From NCBI GenBank assembly GCA_030151505.1, contig JASLDQ010000384.1, positions 1 through 16,147 on the forward strand: a stretch of 16,147 nucleotides of DNA. Direction: 5' to 3'. The position numbers and the translations under genes were made by a program. This DNA comes from Chromobacteriaceae bacterium. Its GTDB lineage: Bacteria; Pseudomonadota; Gammaproteobacteria; Burkholderiales; Aquaspirillaceae. This document shows, piece by piece, positions 8,042 through 16,093 of the stretch. Under the pieces are notes generated by a model that had not been told where the DNA came from, did not search any database, and worked only from the letters and a program-made list of their open reading frames with translations. Every line of letters starts with the position of its first letter. Position 1 is the first letter of the stretch.

Positions 8042-9088
8042 TTATTTCCACAGCGAGAGCGGGCTCATCATCCACGCGCCAACCACCACCAGCCACACCA
8101 AGGTCACCGGGATGAACACTTTCCAGCCCAGACGCATGATCTGGTCGTAGCGGTAGCGCGGGAAGGTCGCGCGGAACCACAGGAAGAGGAAGAGCACGAA
8201 GCAGATCTTGAACACGAGCCAGTGGAAGCCGGACGCCCCCAGGAACGGCACCGATGCCGGGAACGGCGACAGCCAGCCGCCCAGGAACATCAGCGAGGTC
8301 ATCGCCGCGATCAGGATCATGTTGGCGTATTCGGCCAAGAAGAACACTGCGAAGGCCATGCCCGAGTATTCGACGTGGAAGCCGGCCACGATTTCCGATT
8401 CGCCTTCAGCCACGTCGAACGGGGCGCGGTTGGTTTCGGCCACGCCCGAGATGAAGTAGATCAGGAACATCGGGAACAGCGGCAGCCAGTTCCAGCTCAG
8501 GACCGAACCGCCCGCCAGACCCGCGCCCTGCTGGTTGACGATGTCGACCAGATTGAGCGAGCCCGACACCATCAGCACGCTCACCAGCGCGAAGCCCATG
8601 GCGATTTCGTAGGACACGATCTGCGCGGCGGCGCGCATCGCACCGAGGAAGGCGTACTTGGAGTTGGAAGCCCAGCCGGCGATGATGACGCCGTACACGC
8701 CCATCGAGGTGATGGCCATGATGAACAGCAGCGAGGCGTTGATGTTGGCCAGCACCAGTTCCGGAGCGAACGGGATCACCGACCAGGCCGCCAGCGCCGG
8801 TCCGATCGACAGGATCGGACCGATCACGAAGAGCGCCTTGTTGGCCTTGCTCGGGAAAATGATTTCCTTCGTCAGCAGCTTCAGCGCATCGGCGATCGGC
8901 TGCAACAGGCCCTTGGGGCCGACCCGGTTCGGGCCGATCCGCATGTGCATGTAGGCGATCACCTTGCGCTCGGCCAGCGTCAGATAGGCCACGCAGCCCA
9001 TCAGCGGCAACACGATCACGAGGATCTTCAACAGGGTCCAGACTCCCAGACCGAGGTCCTGACCCAAGAGGTTCTGCAGGAATTCCAT
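8042..9088 (-). CDS. nuoH: NADH-quinone oxidoreductase subunit H
   Basis: This 348-residue membrane subunit forms the floor of the quinone chamber and the first part of the coupling path. The classic NuoH blocks are present: [20 protein letters not shown] (39-58) and [20 protein letters not shown] (about 209-228), the latter with the acidic loop that faces NuoB/NuoD. It has about eight membrane helices. The start is ATG at 9088, three bases after the nuoG stop. No strong Shine-Dalgarno is seen (GCGGGG within the nuoG end), so translation is probably coupled to nuoG. Confidence 0.98.
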   Translation of the reverse strand: MEFLQNLLGQDLGLGVWTLLKILVIVLPLMGCVAYLTLAERKVIAYMHMRIGPNRVGPKGLLQPIADALKLLTKEIIFPSKANKALFVIGPILSIGPALAAWSVIPFAPELVLANINASLLFIMAITSMGVYGVIIAGWASNSKYAFLGAMRAAAQIVSYEIAMGFALVSVLMVSGSLNLVDIVNQQGAGLAGGSVLSWNWLPLFPMFLIYFISGVAETNRAPFDVAEGESEIVAGFHVEYSGMAFAVFFLAEYANMILIAAMTSLMFLGGWLSPFPASVPFLGASGFHWLVFKICFVLFLFLWFRATFPRYRYDQIMRLGWKVFIPVTLVWLVVVGAWMMSPLSLWK

Positions 9089-9091
9089 CGA

Positions 9092-11419
9092 TTAACCCCG
9101 CTTGATTTCAATGCTGTCGAACAGACCGGCCAGAGGCTGGGTGGCGGCCACGCGCACGACGCCCTGCGGCAGCGTGCTGTCCGCCACCAGCGGCAGCGTG
9201 GCAACGGCAGCACCCTGCGACACGGTCACGTCGGCCCCGGCGGTCAGACCCAGCGCGGCGATCTGAGCCGGATGGAGTGCGATTTGGCCGGCGCGCTGCG
9301 CTTCTTCCGTCGCCTGCAGGCTGGCTGCGCGGCGGCAGACGGCGTCGGCCTGGTACATCGGCACTTCGCCCAGGCGCTGCAGGCCGGCTACAGGCGTGAC
9401 GTCCGCGTCGGCCGCCACGCTGGAAAGGCCGTTGTTCAGACGCGCGGCGATGTCGCCCTGCGCGAGGAACTCGGCGCGGACCTCCTCGGCGGTCGTGTAG
9501 TCGAAGCCGGCGGCACCGGCCAGATTGCCCAGCACGCGCAGCACCTTCCAGGCCGGGCGGGTATCGCCCAGCGGCTTGACCACGCCATTGAAGCTTTGCA
9601 GGCTGCCTTCCATGTTGATGAAGGAACCGGCGGTTTCGCTGAACGGCGCAACCGGCAGCAGCACGTCGGCGTATTCCAGCAGCTCCGGCGTCTTGTAGGC
9701 GGTCAGGGCCGCGACCATCTTGGCGTCCTTGACCGCGGCGCGGGCGGCGGCGGCGTTGGCGCTGTCGAAGTCGAGCTCGGTGTTCAGCAGCACATAGGCC
9801 TTGCGCGGCTGGCCCAGCACGGCGGCGGCGTGGCTACCGCCGGCGGACGGCTTGAAGGTGAGTTCGGCGCCGACCGAGTTGGCGGCTTCGCCGAACACAG
9901 CGACCTGCGCGCCGGCAATGCGGGCGAGGTCGTTGGCGATGGCCAGGAGGTCGCCGAATTGCGGGTGGTGCTGGGCCAGATTGCCCAGCGCCACCGCGGC
10001 GCTGCCTTCGGCCTCGATCAGGCTCTTGGCGATGGCGCGGGCGGCCTCGTCCACCGTCACGTTCTGCACGTTGACGGCCGGCGACACGTCCTTCAGCTCG
10101 GCTGCGGCGCGCAGCACCTGGGCGGCGGCATTGACCAGCGCGTTAGGCTGCACCACCAGCTTGGCATTGACATCCATCAGCAGGTCGTCGTCGGCCAGGG
10201 CCACCAGATTGAGCTGCATGCCCTTCTTGACGGCCTGGCGCAGGCGGGCGCTCAAGAGCGGCTGCTCGCGGCGCAGGGTCGAACCGATCAGCACGACCGA
10301 TTTCTTGGCGGCAAATTCGGCGATGCTGCTGCCGAGCCACAAGGCGCCTTGCTGCTGCGCGTCGCGGCTGAAGTCGGCGCGACGGGTGCGGTAGTCGGTA
10401 CTGTTGACGCCCAGCGCGGCAGCGAGCTTCTTGGCGAGGAACAGTTCCTCGACGGTGGAATGCGGGGTGGCGAGGAAGGCCACGGCATCGGCACCGTCGC
10501 GGGCGATGATGTCCTTCAGCCCGTGCGACACGTAGTCGAGCGCGGCGGCCCACTCGGTCTCGATCCACTTGCCGTCCTGCTTGACCATCGGCTTCTGCAG
10601 ACGCTCGGCGCTGTTGAGGCCTTCGTAGGAATAGCGGTCGCGGTCGGCGATCCAGCACTCGTTGACCGCTTCATTTTCCAGCGGCAGCACGCGCATGACC
10701 TTGTTGTTCTTGACCTGAACGATCAGGTTGGCGCCGAGGCCGTCGTGGGCGCTGACCGACTTGCGGCGCGACAATTCCCACGAGCGGGCGCTGTAGCGGA
10801 ACGGCTTGGACGTCAGCGCGCCGACCGGACACAGGTCGATCACGTTGCCGGAGATTTCGCTGGTCACGGTCTTGCCGATGAACGGCATGATTTCCGAGTG
10901 CTCGCCGCGACCGGCCATGCCGATCTCTTGGAAGCCGGCGATTTCTTCGGTGAAGCGCACGCAGCGGGTGCAGTGGATGCAGCGCGCCATTTCTTCGGCA
11001 CTGACCAGCGGCCCCATGTCCTTGTGCGCAACGACGCGCTTTTCTTCCTGATAGCGCGAGGAAGTGTTGCCGTAGCCCACGGCCAGATCTTGCAGCTGAC
11101 ATTCGCCGCCCTGGTCACAGATGGGGCAGTCGAGCGGGTGGTTGATCAGCAGGAACTCCATCACCCCTTTCTGGGCCTTAAGCGCCAGATCAGAGTGGGT
11201 GAATACCTTCATGCCGTCGGTAACCGGCGTGGCACAGGCGGGCAGCGGTTTGGGCGCCTTTTCCACTTCCACGAGACACATGCGGCAGTTGGCGGCAATG
11301 GACAGCTTCTTGTGGTAGCAGAAATGCGGAATGTAGGTTCCGACTTGCTTGGCGGCTTCCATCACGGTGCTGCCGGTTGGCACGGTCAGCTTCTTGCCGT
11401 CGATTTCGATTTCGAGCAT
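9092..11419 (-). CDS. nuoG: NADH-quinone oxidoreductase subunit G
   Basis: This 775-residue iron-sulfur subunit of the NADH module has all ligands for three clusters. N1b [2Fe-2S] is held by C34, C45, C48 and C62. N5 [4Fe-4S] is held by H94, C98, C101 and C107 (HPLDCPICDQGGEC). N4 [4Fe-4S] is held by C147, C150, C153 and C197. The next segment (SARSWELSRRKSV) lacks the extra cysteines of the N7 cluster found in E. coli and Thermus. The rest is a molybdopterin-oxidoreductase-like domain without catalytic function in complex I, and it is Ala-rich and divergent. The start (MLEIEIDGKKLTVP) matches the family. The ATG has no good ribosome site and lies at the edge of a small hairpin, 42 bases after nuoF. 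Confidence 0.97.
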   Translation of the reverse strand: MLEIEIDGKKLTVPTGSTVMEAAKQVGTYIPHFCYHKKLSIAANCRMCLVEVEKAPKPLPACATPVTDGMKVFTHSDLALKAQKGVMEFLLINHPLDCPICDQGGECQLQDLAVGYGNTSSRYQEEKRVVAHKDMGPLVSAEEMARCIHCTRCVRFTEEIAGFQEIGMAGRGEHSEIMPFIGKTVTSEISGNVIDLCPVGALTSKPFRYSARSWELSRRKSVSAHDGLGANLIVQVKNNKVMRVLPLENEAVNECWIADRDRYSYEGLNSAERLQKPMVKQDGKWIETEWAAALDYVSHGLKDIIARDGADAVAFLATPHSTVEELFLAKKLAAALGVNSTDYRTRRADFSRDAQQQGALWLGSSIAEFAAKKSVVLIGSTLRREQPLLSARLRQAVKKGMQLNLVALADDDLLMDVNAKLVVQPNALVNAAAQVLRAAAELKDVSPAVNVQNVTVDEAARAIAKSLIEAEGSAAVALGNLAQHHPQFGDLLAIANDLARIAGAQVAVFGEAANSVGAELTFKPSAGGSHAAAVLGQPRKAYVLLNTELDFDSANAAAARAAVKDAKMVAALTAYKTPELLEYADVLLPVAPFSETAGSFINMEGSLQSFNGVVKPLGDTRPAWKVLRVLGNLAGAAGFDYTTAEEVRAEFLAQGDIAARLNNGLSSVAADADVTPVAGLQRLGEVPMYQADAVCRRAASLQATEEAQRAGQIALHPAQIAALGLTAGADVTVSQGAAVATLPLVADSTLPQGVVRVAATQPLAGLFDSIEIKRG

Positions 11420-11464
11420 AGCGTTGCGCTACCTATACGTTTCTGATCCGGGCAAGCCGGATCA
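11419..11464 (-). other. Two stem-loops between nuoF and nuoG
   Basis: The first is a perfect 8-bp stem, TGATCCGG/CCGGATCA (11457-11464 with 11444-11451) around a 5-base loop; its first three bases are the nuoF stop codon. The second is TAGCG-CAA-CGCTA (11427-11431 with 11419-11423), whose last base is the A of the nuoG ATG. No T tract follows the first, so it is not a standard terminator. Possible roles are transcript processing, 3'-end protection, or control of nuoG translation. Pairing is seen directly; the role is inference. Confidence 0.5.
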
Positions 11465-12757
11465 ACACCATTTGTGGTTCACCAGGCACTGCTTGTGTTC
11501 GATGTGATGTTCGAACTCGTGGCGGAAGTGCTTGGTGAAGCTGCGGACCGGGAATACTGCGGCATCGGCGAGCGCGCAGATGGTGCGGCCCGCCATGTTG
11601 TTGCCGACCGAAGTCAGGAGATCGAGATCATCCGGACGTCCCAAGCCGTGTTCGATGCGATGGATCACGCGGTAGAGCCAGCCGGTGCCTTCGCGGCACG
11701 GGGTGCACTGGCCGCACGATTCCTCGTGGTAGAAGTAGGCCAGTCGCTCCAGCGCCCTGACCATGCAGACATCCTCGTTCATCACGATGACAGCGCCGGA
11801 ACCGAGCATGGAGCCGGCCTTGGCGATGCTGTCGTAGTCCATCGTGCAGTCCATGATGATGTCGGCCGGCAGCACCGGCGCGGACGACCCACCCGGAATC
11901 ACCGCCTTCAGCTTCTTGCCGTCCTTCATCCCGCCGGCCATTTCCAGCAGCACCGAGAACGGCGTGCCGAGCGGCACCTCATAGTTGCCCGGGCGGTTGA
12001 CGTGGCCGGACACCGAGAACAGCTTGGTGCCGCCGTTGTTGGGCTTGCCTTTCTCGAGGAAGGTTTGCGCACCGCTGGTGATGATGTACGGCACCGAAGC
12101 GAAGGTTTCGGTGTTGTTGATGGTGGTCGGCTTGCCGTAGAGGCCGAAGCTGGCCGGGAACGGCGGCTTGAAGCGCGGCTGGCCCTTCTTGCCCTCGAGC
12201 GACTCCAGCAGCGCGGTTTCTTCGCCGCAGATGTAGGCGCCGTAGCCGTGGTGGGCGAACAGCTCGAAGCTGAAATCGGTGCCGAGGATCTTGTCGCCCA
12301 TGAAGCCGGCGGCGCGGGCCTCATCCAGCGCGGCCTCGAAGCGTTCGTATTCCTCGAACACTTCGCCGTGGATGTAGTTGTAGGCGCGCGCAACGCCCAT
12401 GGCGTAGCCGGCGATGATCATGCCTTCGATCAGCGCATGCGGGTTGTAACGCAGGATGTCGCGGTCCTTGAAGGTGCCCGGTTCGCCTTCGTCGGTATTG
12501 CAGACGAGGTATTTGTCGCCGGGAAAGGAGCGCGGCATGAACGACCATTTCAGGCCGGTCGGAAAACCCGCGCCGCCGCGGCCGCGCAGGTTGGACCCCT
12601 TGATCTCGGCGATCACGTCTTCCTGCGAAGTCTTGTTCCCGAGAATTTTCTTCAGCGCCTGATAACCGCCGCGCTTGACGTAGGCATCAAGCGTCCAGCA
12701 GTTGGGGTCGGACGTGTCGACGCCGTCGAAAATGATGCCGCTGGAGTACACAGCCAT
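11462..12757 (-). CDS. nuoF: NADH-quinone oxidoreductase subunit F (NADH- and FMN-binding)
   Basis: This 431-residue subunit oxidises NADH, with FMN as the first electron acceptor and cluster N3 next. The glycine-rich nucleotide/FMN site is [13 protein letters not shown] (59-71), and [17 protein letters not shown] (83-99) and [17 protein letters not shown] (173-189) complete the flavin site. N3 ligands are C348, C351, C354 ([15 protein letters not shown]) and C394 ([11 protein letters not shown]). The C-terminus ends in a short Cys/His-containing tail ([11 protein letters not shown]). Its ATG overlaps the nuoE stop by one base (TAATG), with GGAG upstream inside nuoE, indicating translational coupling. 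Confidence 0.98.
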   Translation of the reverse strand: MAVYSSGIIFDGVDTSDPNCWTLDAYVKRGGYQALKKILGNKTSQEDVIAEIKGSNLRGRGGAGFPTGLKWSFMPRSFPGDKYLVCNTDEGEPGTFKDRDILRYNPHALIEGMIIAGYAMGVARAYNYIHGEVFEEYERFEAALDEARAAGFMGDKILGTDFSFELFAHHGYGAYICGEETALLESLEGKKGQPRFKPPFPASFGLYGKPTTINNTETFASVPYIITSGAQTFLEKGKPNNGGTKLFSVSGHVNRPGNYEVPLGTPFSVLLEMAGGMKDGKKLKAVIPGGSSAPVLPADIIMDCTMDYDSIAKAGSMLGSGAVIVMNEDVCMVRALERLAYFYHEESCGQCTPCREGTGWLYRVIHRIEHGLGRPDDLDLLTSVGNNMAGRTICALADAAVFPVRSFTKHFRHEFEHHIEHKQCLVNHKWC

Positions 12758-13257
12758 TATTCGAGCTCCGCCAGTTTCTTGTCGATGGCTTCACGGGTCA
12801 TGAAGCCGCACATCTTGTGGTTGTTGAGGAGCAGTACCGGGGCATCGCCACAGGCGCCCATGCACTCGCCTTCAACCAGGGTGAACTTGCCGTCAGCCGT
12901 CGTGCCGCCGAAGCCGACACCCAGCTTCTGCTTGAGGTAGTCGGCGGTATCGACCCCGCCGCCCAGTGCACAGGGCAGATTGGTGCAGACGGTGATTTTG
13001 TACTGCCCGACCGGCTTCATGTCGTACATGTTGTAGAAGGTGGCAACTTCGTACGCGGCAACCGGCGGAATGCCGAGGTAATTGGCTACGAATTCGATCA
13101 CGTCGGTGTTGAGGCAGCGGTCTTCCGGCTTGCTGCCGGTTTCGCGCCGCTCGACGAGCGCGATGCGCAGCGCGCCCATCACGGCCGAACGGGCTTGTCC
13201 GGCCGGATACTTGGCCACTTCGCGATCAATGAGTTTAAGAGCTTCTGGCGACAACAT
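12757..13257 (-). CDS. nuoE: NADH-quinone oxidoreductase subunit E
   Basis: This 166-residue thioredoxin-like [2Fe-2S] subunit is the partner of NuoF and binds cluster N1a. Ligands are C91 and C96 (CTNLPC) and C132 and C136 (ECMGACG). The helical N-terminal part (residues 1-75, with [10 protein letters not shown] at 69-78) matches the family. The start ATG at 13257 shares one base with the nuoD stop (TGATG), and the stop shares one base with the nuoF start. Confidence 0.98.
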   Translation of the reverse strand: MLSPEALKLIDREVAKYPAGQARSAVMGALRIALVERRETGSKPEDRCLNTDVIEFVANYLGIPPVAAYEVATFYNMYDMKPVGQYKITVCTNLPCALGGGVDTADYLKQKLGVGFGGTTADGKFTLVEGECMGACGDAPVLLLNNHKMCGFMTREAIDKKLAELE

Positions 13258-14510
13258 CAGCGGTCAATCTCCCCAAACACGATGTCCTGCGTACCGATAA
13301 TGGAGACGACGTCGGCCAGCATGTGGCCCTTGGACATTTCATCCATCGCCGCCAGGTGGGCATAGCCCGGTGCGCGAATCTTCAGACGGTAAGGCTTGTT
13401 GGCACCGTCGGACACGAGGTAGATGCCGAACTCGCCCTTGGGATGCTCGACCGAGGCGAACGCTTCGCCTTCCGGCACGTGCATGCCTTCGGAGAAGAGC
13501 TTGAAGTGGTGGATCAGCTCTTCCATATTGGTTTTCATCGCTTCGCGCGACGGCGGCGCCACCTTGTGGTTGTCGGTGATGACCGACCCCGGGTTGGCAC
13601 GCAGCCAGTCCACGCACTGCTTGATGATGCGATTCGACTGGCGCATTTCTTCGATGCGCACCAGATAGCGGTCGTAGCAGTCGCCGTTCACGCCGACCGG
13701 AATGTCGAAGTCGAGACGGTCGTACACTTCGTATGGCTGCTTCTTGCGCACGTCCCACTCGATGCCGGAGCCGCGAAGCATCGGACCGGTAAAGCCGAGG
13801 GCCAGCGCCCGTTCCGGGCTAACCACGCCGATGCCGACGGTACGCTGCTTCCAGATCCGGTTGTCGGTCAGCATGGTTTCATACTGGTCGACACAGGCGG
13901 GGAAGCGGCGGGTGAAGTCCTCGATGAAATCAAGCAGCGAGCCTTGGCGGTTTTCGTTCAGGCGCGCGATTTCGCGGGCGTTCTTGATCTTGGAGGCGCT
14001 GTACTGCGGCATGCTCTCCGGCAGGTCGCGGTACACGCCGCCCGGACGGTAATAGGCCGCGTGCATGCGTGCGCCCGACACGGCTTCGTAGCAGTCCATC
14101 AGGTCTTCGCGCTCGCGGAAAGCGAACAGGAACACCGCCATCGCGCCGATGTCCAGACCGTGCGCGCCGATCCACATCAGGTGGTTGAGGATGCGGGTGA
14201 TCTCGTCGAACATGACGCGAATGTACTGGGCGCGCAGCGGCACCCCGACACCGAGCAGCTTCTCGATCGCCATCACGTAGGCATGCTCGTTGCACATCAT
14301 CGACACGTAGTCGAGCCGGTCCATGTAGGGGACCGACTGCAGGAAGGTCTTGCTTTCCGCCAGCTTTTCGGTGCCCCGGTGCAGAAGCCCGATGTGCGGG
14401 TCGGCGCGCATCACCACTTCGCCGTCCAGCTCCAGTACCAGACGCAGCACGCCGTGGGCGGCCGGGTGCTGTGGACCGAAGTTGAGGGTGTAGTTGCGAA
14501 TCTCAGCCAC
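13257..14510 (-). CDS. nuoD: NADH-quinone oxidoreductase subunit D (49-kDa type)
   Basis: This 417-residue subunit forms the quinone head-group site with NuoB. H19 (GPQHPAAHG) and Y68 (MDRLDYVSM) are spaced 49 residues apart, as are the quinone-binding His38 and Tyr87 of Thermus Nqo4. Hydrogenase-like family blocks [15 protein letters not shown] and GGVYRDLP are present, and the C-terminus ends DIVFGEIDR as usual. The start codon is GTG at 14510, giving [16 protein letters not shown]. It overlaps the nuoC stop by 8 bases and has its own GAGGAG site. NuoC and NuoD are separate here, unlike in E. coli. Confidence 0.98.
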   Translation of the reverse strand: MAEIRNYTLNFGPQHPAAHGVLRLVLELDGEVVMRADPHIGLLHRGTEKLAESKTFLQSVPYMDRLDYVSMMCNEHAYVMAIEKLLGVGVPLRAQYIRVMFDEITRILNHLMWIGAHGLDIGAMAVFLFAFREREDLMDCYEAVSGARMHAAYYRPGGVYRDLPESMPQYSASKIKNAREIARLNENRQGSLLDFIEDFTRRFPACVDQYETMLTDNRIWKQRTVGIGVVSPERALALGFTGPMLRGSGIEWDVRKKQPYEVYDRLDFDIPVGVNGDCYDRYLVRIEEMRQSNRIIKQCVDWLRANPGSVITDNHKVAPPSREAMKTNMEELIHHFKLFSEGMHVPEGEAFASVEHPKGEFGIYLVSDGANKPYRLKIRAPGYAHLAAMDEMSKGHMLADVVSIIGTQDIVFGEIDR

Positions 14511-15090
14511 CGTAGTTCTCCTCGCGAATGATGCGCGGAGTGTTCTCGCGCGGTTCGATGGTAACGGGCTGGTAAATCACTCGACCCTGGGCCGGGTCGT
14601 AACGCATTTCGACATAACCTGACAGCGGGAAGTCCTTGCGGAACGGGTGTCCGACAAAGCCGTAGTCGGTCAGGATGCGACGCAGATCGGGGTGACCGTC
14701 GTAAATGATGCCGAACAGGTCGAACGCTTCGCGCTCGAACCAGTTCACGGCCGGCCAGACGCCGTTGACGGAGGGCACGACGGGAAAATCGTCGTCAGCG
14801 GCAAAATAGCGCACGCGCAGGCGCACATTATGCTGCACCGACAAGAGGTGCAGGACGGTAGCAAAACGCGCGCCGTCCCAGCTGCCGTCTTTGTAGGCGG
14901 AATAGTCGACGCCACAGAGGTCGATGCACTGCTCAAAGCCGAGCTTGTCGCGCAGCAGGGTACAGGATTCGACGATGGACGAAGATTGGCAAACGATGGT
15001 CAGCTCGTCGAGCGCGATGCTTGCCGACACGAGCTTGTCGGCGAGCAACGCCTCGACCTGAGACTGCAACGCTTTCAGGTGAGAAGCCAT
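14503..15090 (-). CDS. nuoC: NADH-quinone oxidoreductase subunit C (30-kDa type)
   Basis: This 195-residue structural subunit of the connecting module packs against NuoD. The diagnostic block is [28 protein letters not shown] (about 116-143), followed by [15 protein letters not shown]. The N-terminal 60 residues are variable, as usual. ATG at 15090 follows the nuoB stop by 12 bases, with AAAGGT as ribosome site overlapping that stop. Its 3' end overlaps nuoD by 8 bases. Confidence 0.97.
   Translation of the reverse strand: MASHLKALQSQVEALLADKLVSASIALDELTIVCQSSSIVESCTLLRDKLGFEQCIDLCGVDYSAYKDGSWDGARFATVLHLLSVQHNVRLRVRYFAADDDFPVVPSVNGVWPAVNWFEREAFDLFGIIYDGHPDLRRILTDYGFVGHPFRKDFPLSGYVEMRYDPAQGRVIYQPVTIEPRENTPRIIREENYGG
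14518..14523 (-). promoter_or_regulatory. Ribosome binding site for the GTG start of nuoD
   Basis: GAGGAG is followed by 7 bases and then GTG at 14510, within the last codons of nuoC. It supports the GTG start, whose product begins exactly as other NuoD proteins do. Confidence 0.75.
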
Positions 15091-15102
15091 TGGCGAAGAC
15101 CT

Positions 15103-15579
15103 TTAGCGGGCGATGGTACAGGTACGTTTGATCTTGTTCTGCAGTTGGACGAGGCCGTACAGCAGCGCCTCGGCCGTCGGGGGACAGCCCGGGACATAAA
15201 CGTCAACCGGCACGATCCGATCACAACCGCGAACCACGGAATAGGAGTAGTGGTAGTAACCGCCGCCGTTGGCACAGGACCCCATCGACAGGACCCAGCG
15301 CGGTTCGGCCATCTGGTCGTACACCTTGCGCAGGGCCGGAGCCATTTTGTTACACAGTGTGCCGGCAACGATCATCAGATCGGACTGGCGCGGACTTGGC
15401 CGGAAGATGATGCCGAAACGGTCAAGGTCATAGCGAGACGCGCCCGCGTGCATCATCTCAACCGCACAACAGGCCAGACCAAAAGTCATCGGCCACAGCG
15501 AACCTGTGCGGGTCCAATTGAGGACTTTGTCGGCCGAGGTGGTGATGAAACCCTTTTCAAGTACGCCTTCTATTCCCAT
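15103..15579 (-). CDS. nuoB: NADH-quinone oxidoreductase subunit B (PSST type)
   Basis: This subunit carries the terminal cluster N2, which hands electrons to quinone. With the start at 15579 it has 158 residues and begins [11 protein letters not shown], as NuoB proteins I know from Neisseriales do. N2 ligands are C37, C38 ([10 protein letters not shown]), C102 ([12 protein letters not shown]) and C132 ([11 protein letters not shown]). An ATG seven codons upstream (15600) opens the same frame. I reject it because AAGGAG lies ideally before 15579 and would sit inside the coding part otherwise. ATG at 15579 overlaps the nuoA stop by 10 bases. Confidence 0.97.
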   Translation of the reverse strand: MGIEGVLEKGFITTSADKVLNWTRTGSLWPMTFGLACCAVEMMHAGASRYDLDRFGIIFRPSPRQSDLMIVAGTLCNKMAPALRKVYDQMAEPRWVLSMGSCANGGGYYHYSYSVVRGCDRIVPVDVYVPGCPPTAEALLYGLVQLQNKIKRTCTIAR

Positions 15580-15926
15580 TCCAGCGCTCCTTTTTTCCAT
15601 TCGTAGATGAAACCGACCACGAGAATGGCGAGAAACACCAGCATGGCGCTAAAGCCGAACATGCCAATTTCCTTGAGCACGACAGCCCAAGGGAAGAGGA
15701 ATGCGATTTCGAGGTCGAACAGAATAAAGAGAATTGCAACGAGGTAGTAACGGACATCGAACTTCATGCGAGCGTCTTCAAACGCCTCGAAGCCGCACTC
15801 GTAAGGAGAATTTTTTTCTGAGTCAGGACGGCTGGGACCTATCAGCCTACCCAGAAGGATTGTACCTACACCCACCAGAACGCCAAGGACGACGAACATG
15901 AGTATGGGAAAATAACTCTCCAACAT
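15570..15926 (-). CDS. nuoA: NADH-quinone oxidoreductase subunit A
   Basis: This 118-residue, three-helix membrane subunit sits at the junction of the two arms of complex I. The loop after helix 1 has the conserved [20 protein letters not shown] (42-61), with C44 at the position that is redox- and state-sensitive in mitochondrial ND3. Helix 2 has D71 and E73 (FDLEIAF). ATG at 15926 is preceded by GGGGGA nine bases upstream, which directly follows a terminator-like hairpin. The first third uses codons that are rare in the rest of the operon (ATA twice, AGG, TCA, ACA, GTA). It is the first gene of the operon. Confidence 0.98.
   Translation of the reverse strand: MLESYFPILMFVVLGVLVGVGTILLGRLIGPSRPDSEKNSPYECGFEAFEDARMKFDVRYYLVAILFILFDLEIAFLFPWAVVLKEIGMFGFSAMLVFLAILVVGFIYEWKKGALEWE
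15587..15592 (-). promoter_or_regulatory. Ribosome binding site deciding the nuoB start
   Basis: AAGGAG lies 7 bases before ATG at 15579, inside the end of nuoA. It favours the shorter 158-residue NuoB over the frame opening at 15600. Confidence 0.75.
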
Positions 15927-15941
15927 TTCCCGATTTCCCCC

Positions 15942-15966
15942 AAAAAAAAGGGAGCTAAGCTCCCTT
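15942..15966 (-). terminator. Intrinsic terminator or attenuator between the tRNA and nuoA
   Basis: On the minus strand a perfect 8-bp stem, AAGGGAGC/GCTCCCTT, with a TTA loop runs into a tract of 8 T (15942-15949). This is a textbook terminator for a transcript carrying the upstream tRNA. Only 15 bases separate the T tract from the nuoA ATG, and those include the GGGGGA ribosome site. A separate nuoA promoter therefore does not fit downstream of the hairpin, and read-through or attenuation is implied. Confidence 0.8.
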
Positions 15967-16001
15967 CAGTTTGAATAGCCGCACATTGCGACTTACTTCG
16001 A

Positions 16002-16030
16002 ATTGTATGGTGCCGACAGTGAGACTCGAA
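16002..16030 (-). promoter_or_regulatory. Weak candidate promoter at the tRNA 3' end, towards nuoA
   Basis: TACAAT (16002-16007, 5 of 6 matches to the -10 consensus) directly follows the encoded CCA of the tRNA. At 17-base spacing the -35 would be TTCGAG (16025-16030), which matches poorly and lies in the T arm of the tRNA gene. If real, the nuo transcript would start near 15995 and contain the terminator hairpin. Support is weak. Confidence 0.2.
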
Positions 16031-16093
16031 CTCACACAGCCTACGGCCACTTCTCCCTCTAGATAGCGTGTCTTCCTATTTAACCATGTCGGC
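16008..16093 (-). tRNA. tRNA-Leu(GAG)-like gene with several disrupted positions
   Basis: This 86-base gene has a perfect 7-bp acceptor stem (GCCGACA/TGTCGGC), discriminator A and an encoded CCA (16008-16010). The 5-bp T stem (GTGAG/CTCAC) with TTCGAGT loop is perfect, and the long variable arm (GGCCGTAGGCT) is class II. In register with E. coli leuU as I recall it, the anticodon is GAG (16057-16059). However, position 33 is A instead of the near-universal U. The anticodon stem CTATC/AGAAG has two mismatches (C-A, A-A) and one G-U pair, and the D stem GTT/CAC has one mismatch. It may be a decaying gene, or an unusual one. Its place before nuoA matches the secG-tRNA-Leu-nuoA order I recall in Neisseriales. 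Confidence 0.75.

Noticed and set aside
7256..11446. A 1396-codon open frame on the plus strand across nuoJ, nuoI, nuoH and nuoG.
   Set aside because: nuoG, H, I and J happen to share one frame, and this open frame is codon-for-codon antisense to them. Its stops would need sense codons TTA, CTA or TCA, which these G+C-rich genes avoid. The product is a His/Gln/Arg/Gly-rich shadow with no family pattern.
15580..15600. A longer NuoB starting at 15600.
   Set aside because: The seven extra residues (MEKRSAG) are the ribosome site region read as protein; AAGGAG and family length both support 15579.
15803..15820. A-AAA-AAT heptamer in nuoA that resembles a -1 frameshift site.
   Set aside because: The -1 frame soon meets a stop, there is no downstream stimulatory structure that I can see, and the zero frame encodes a normal NuoA.
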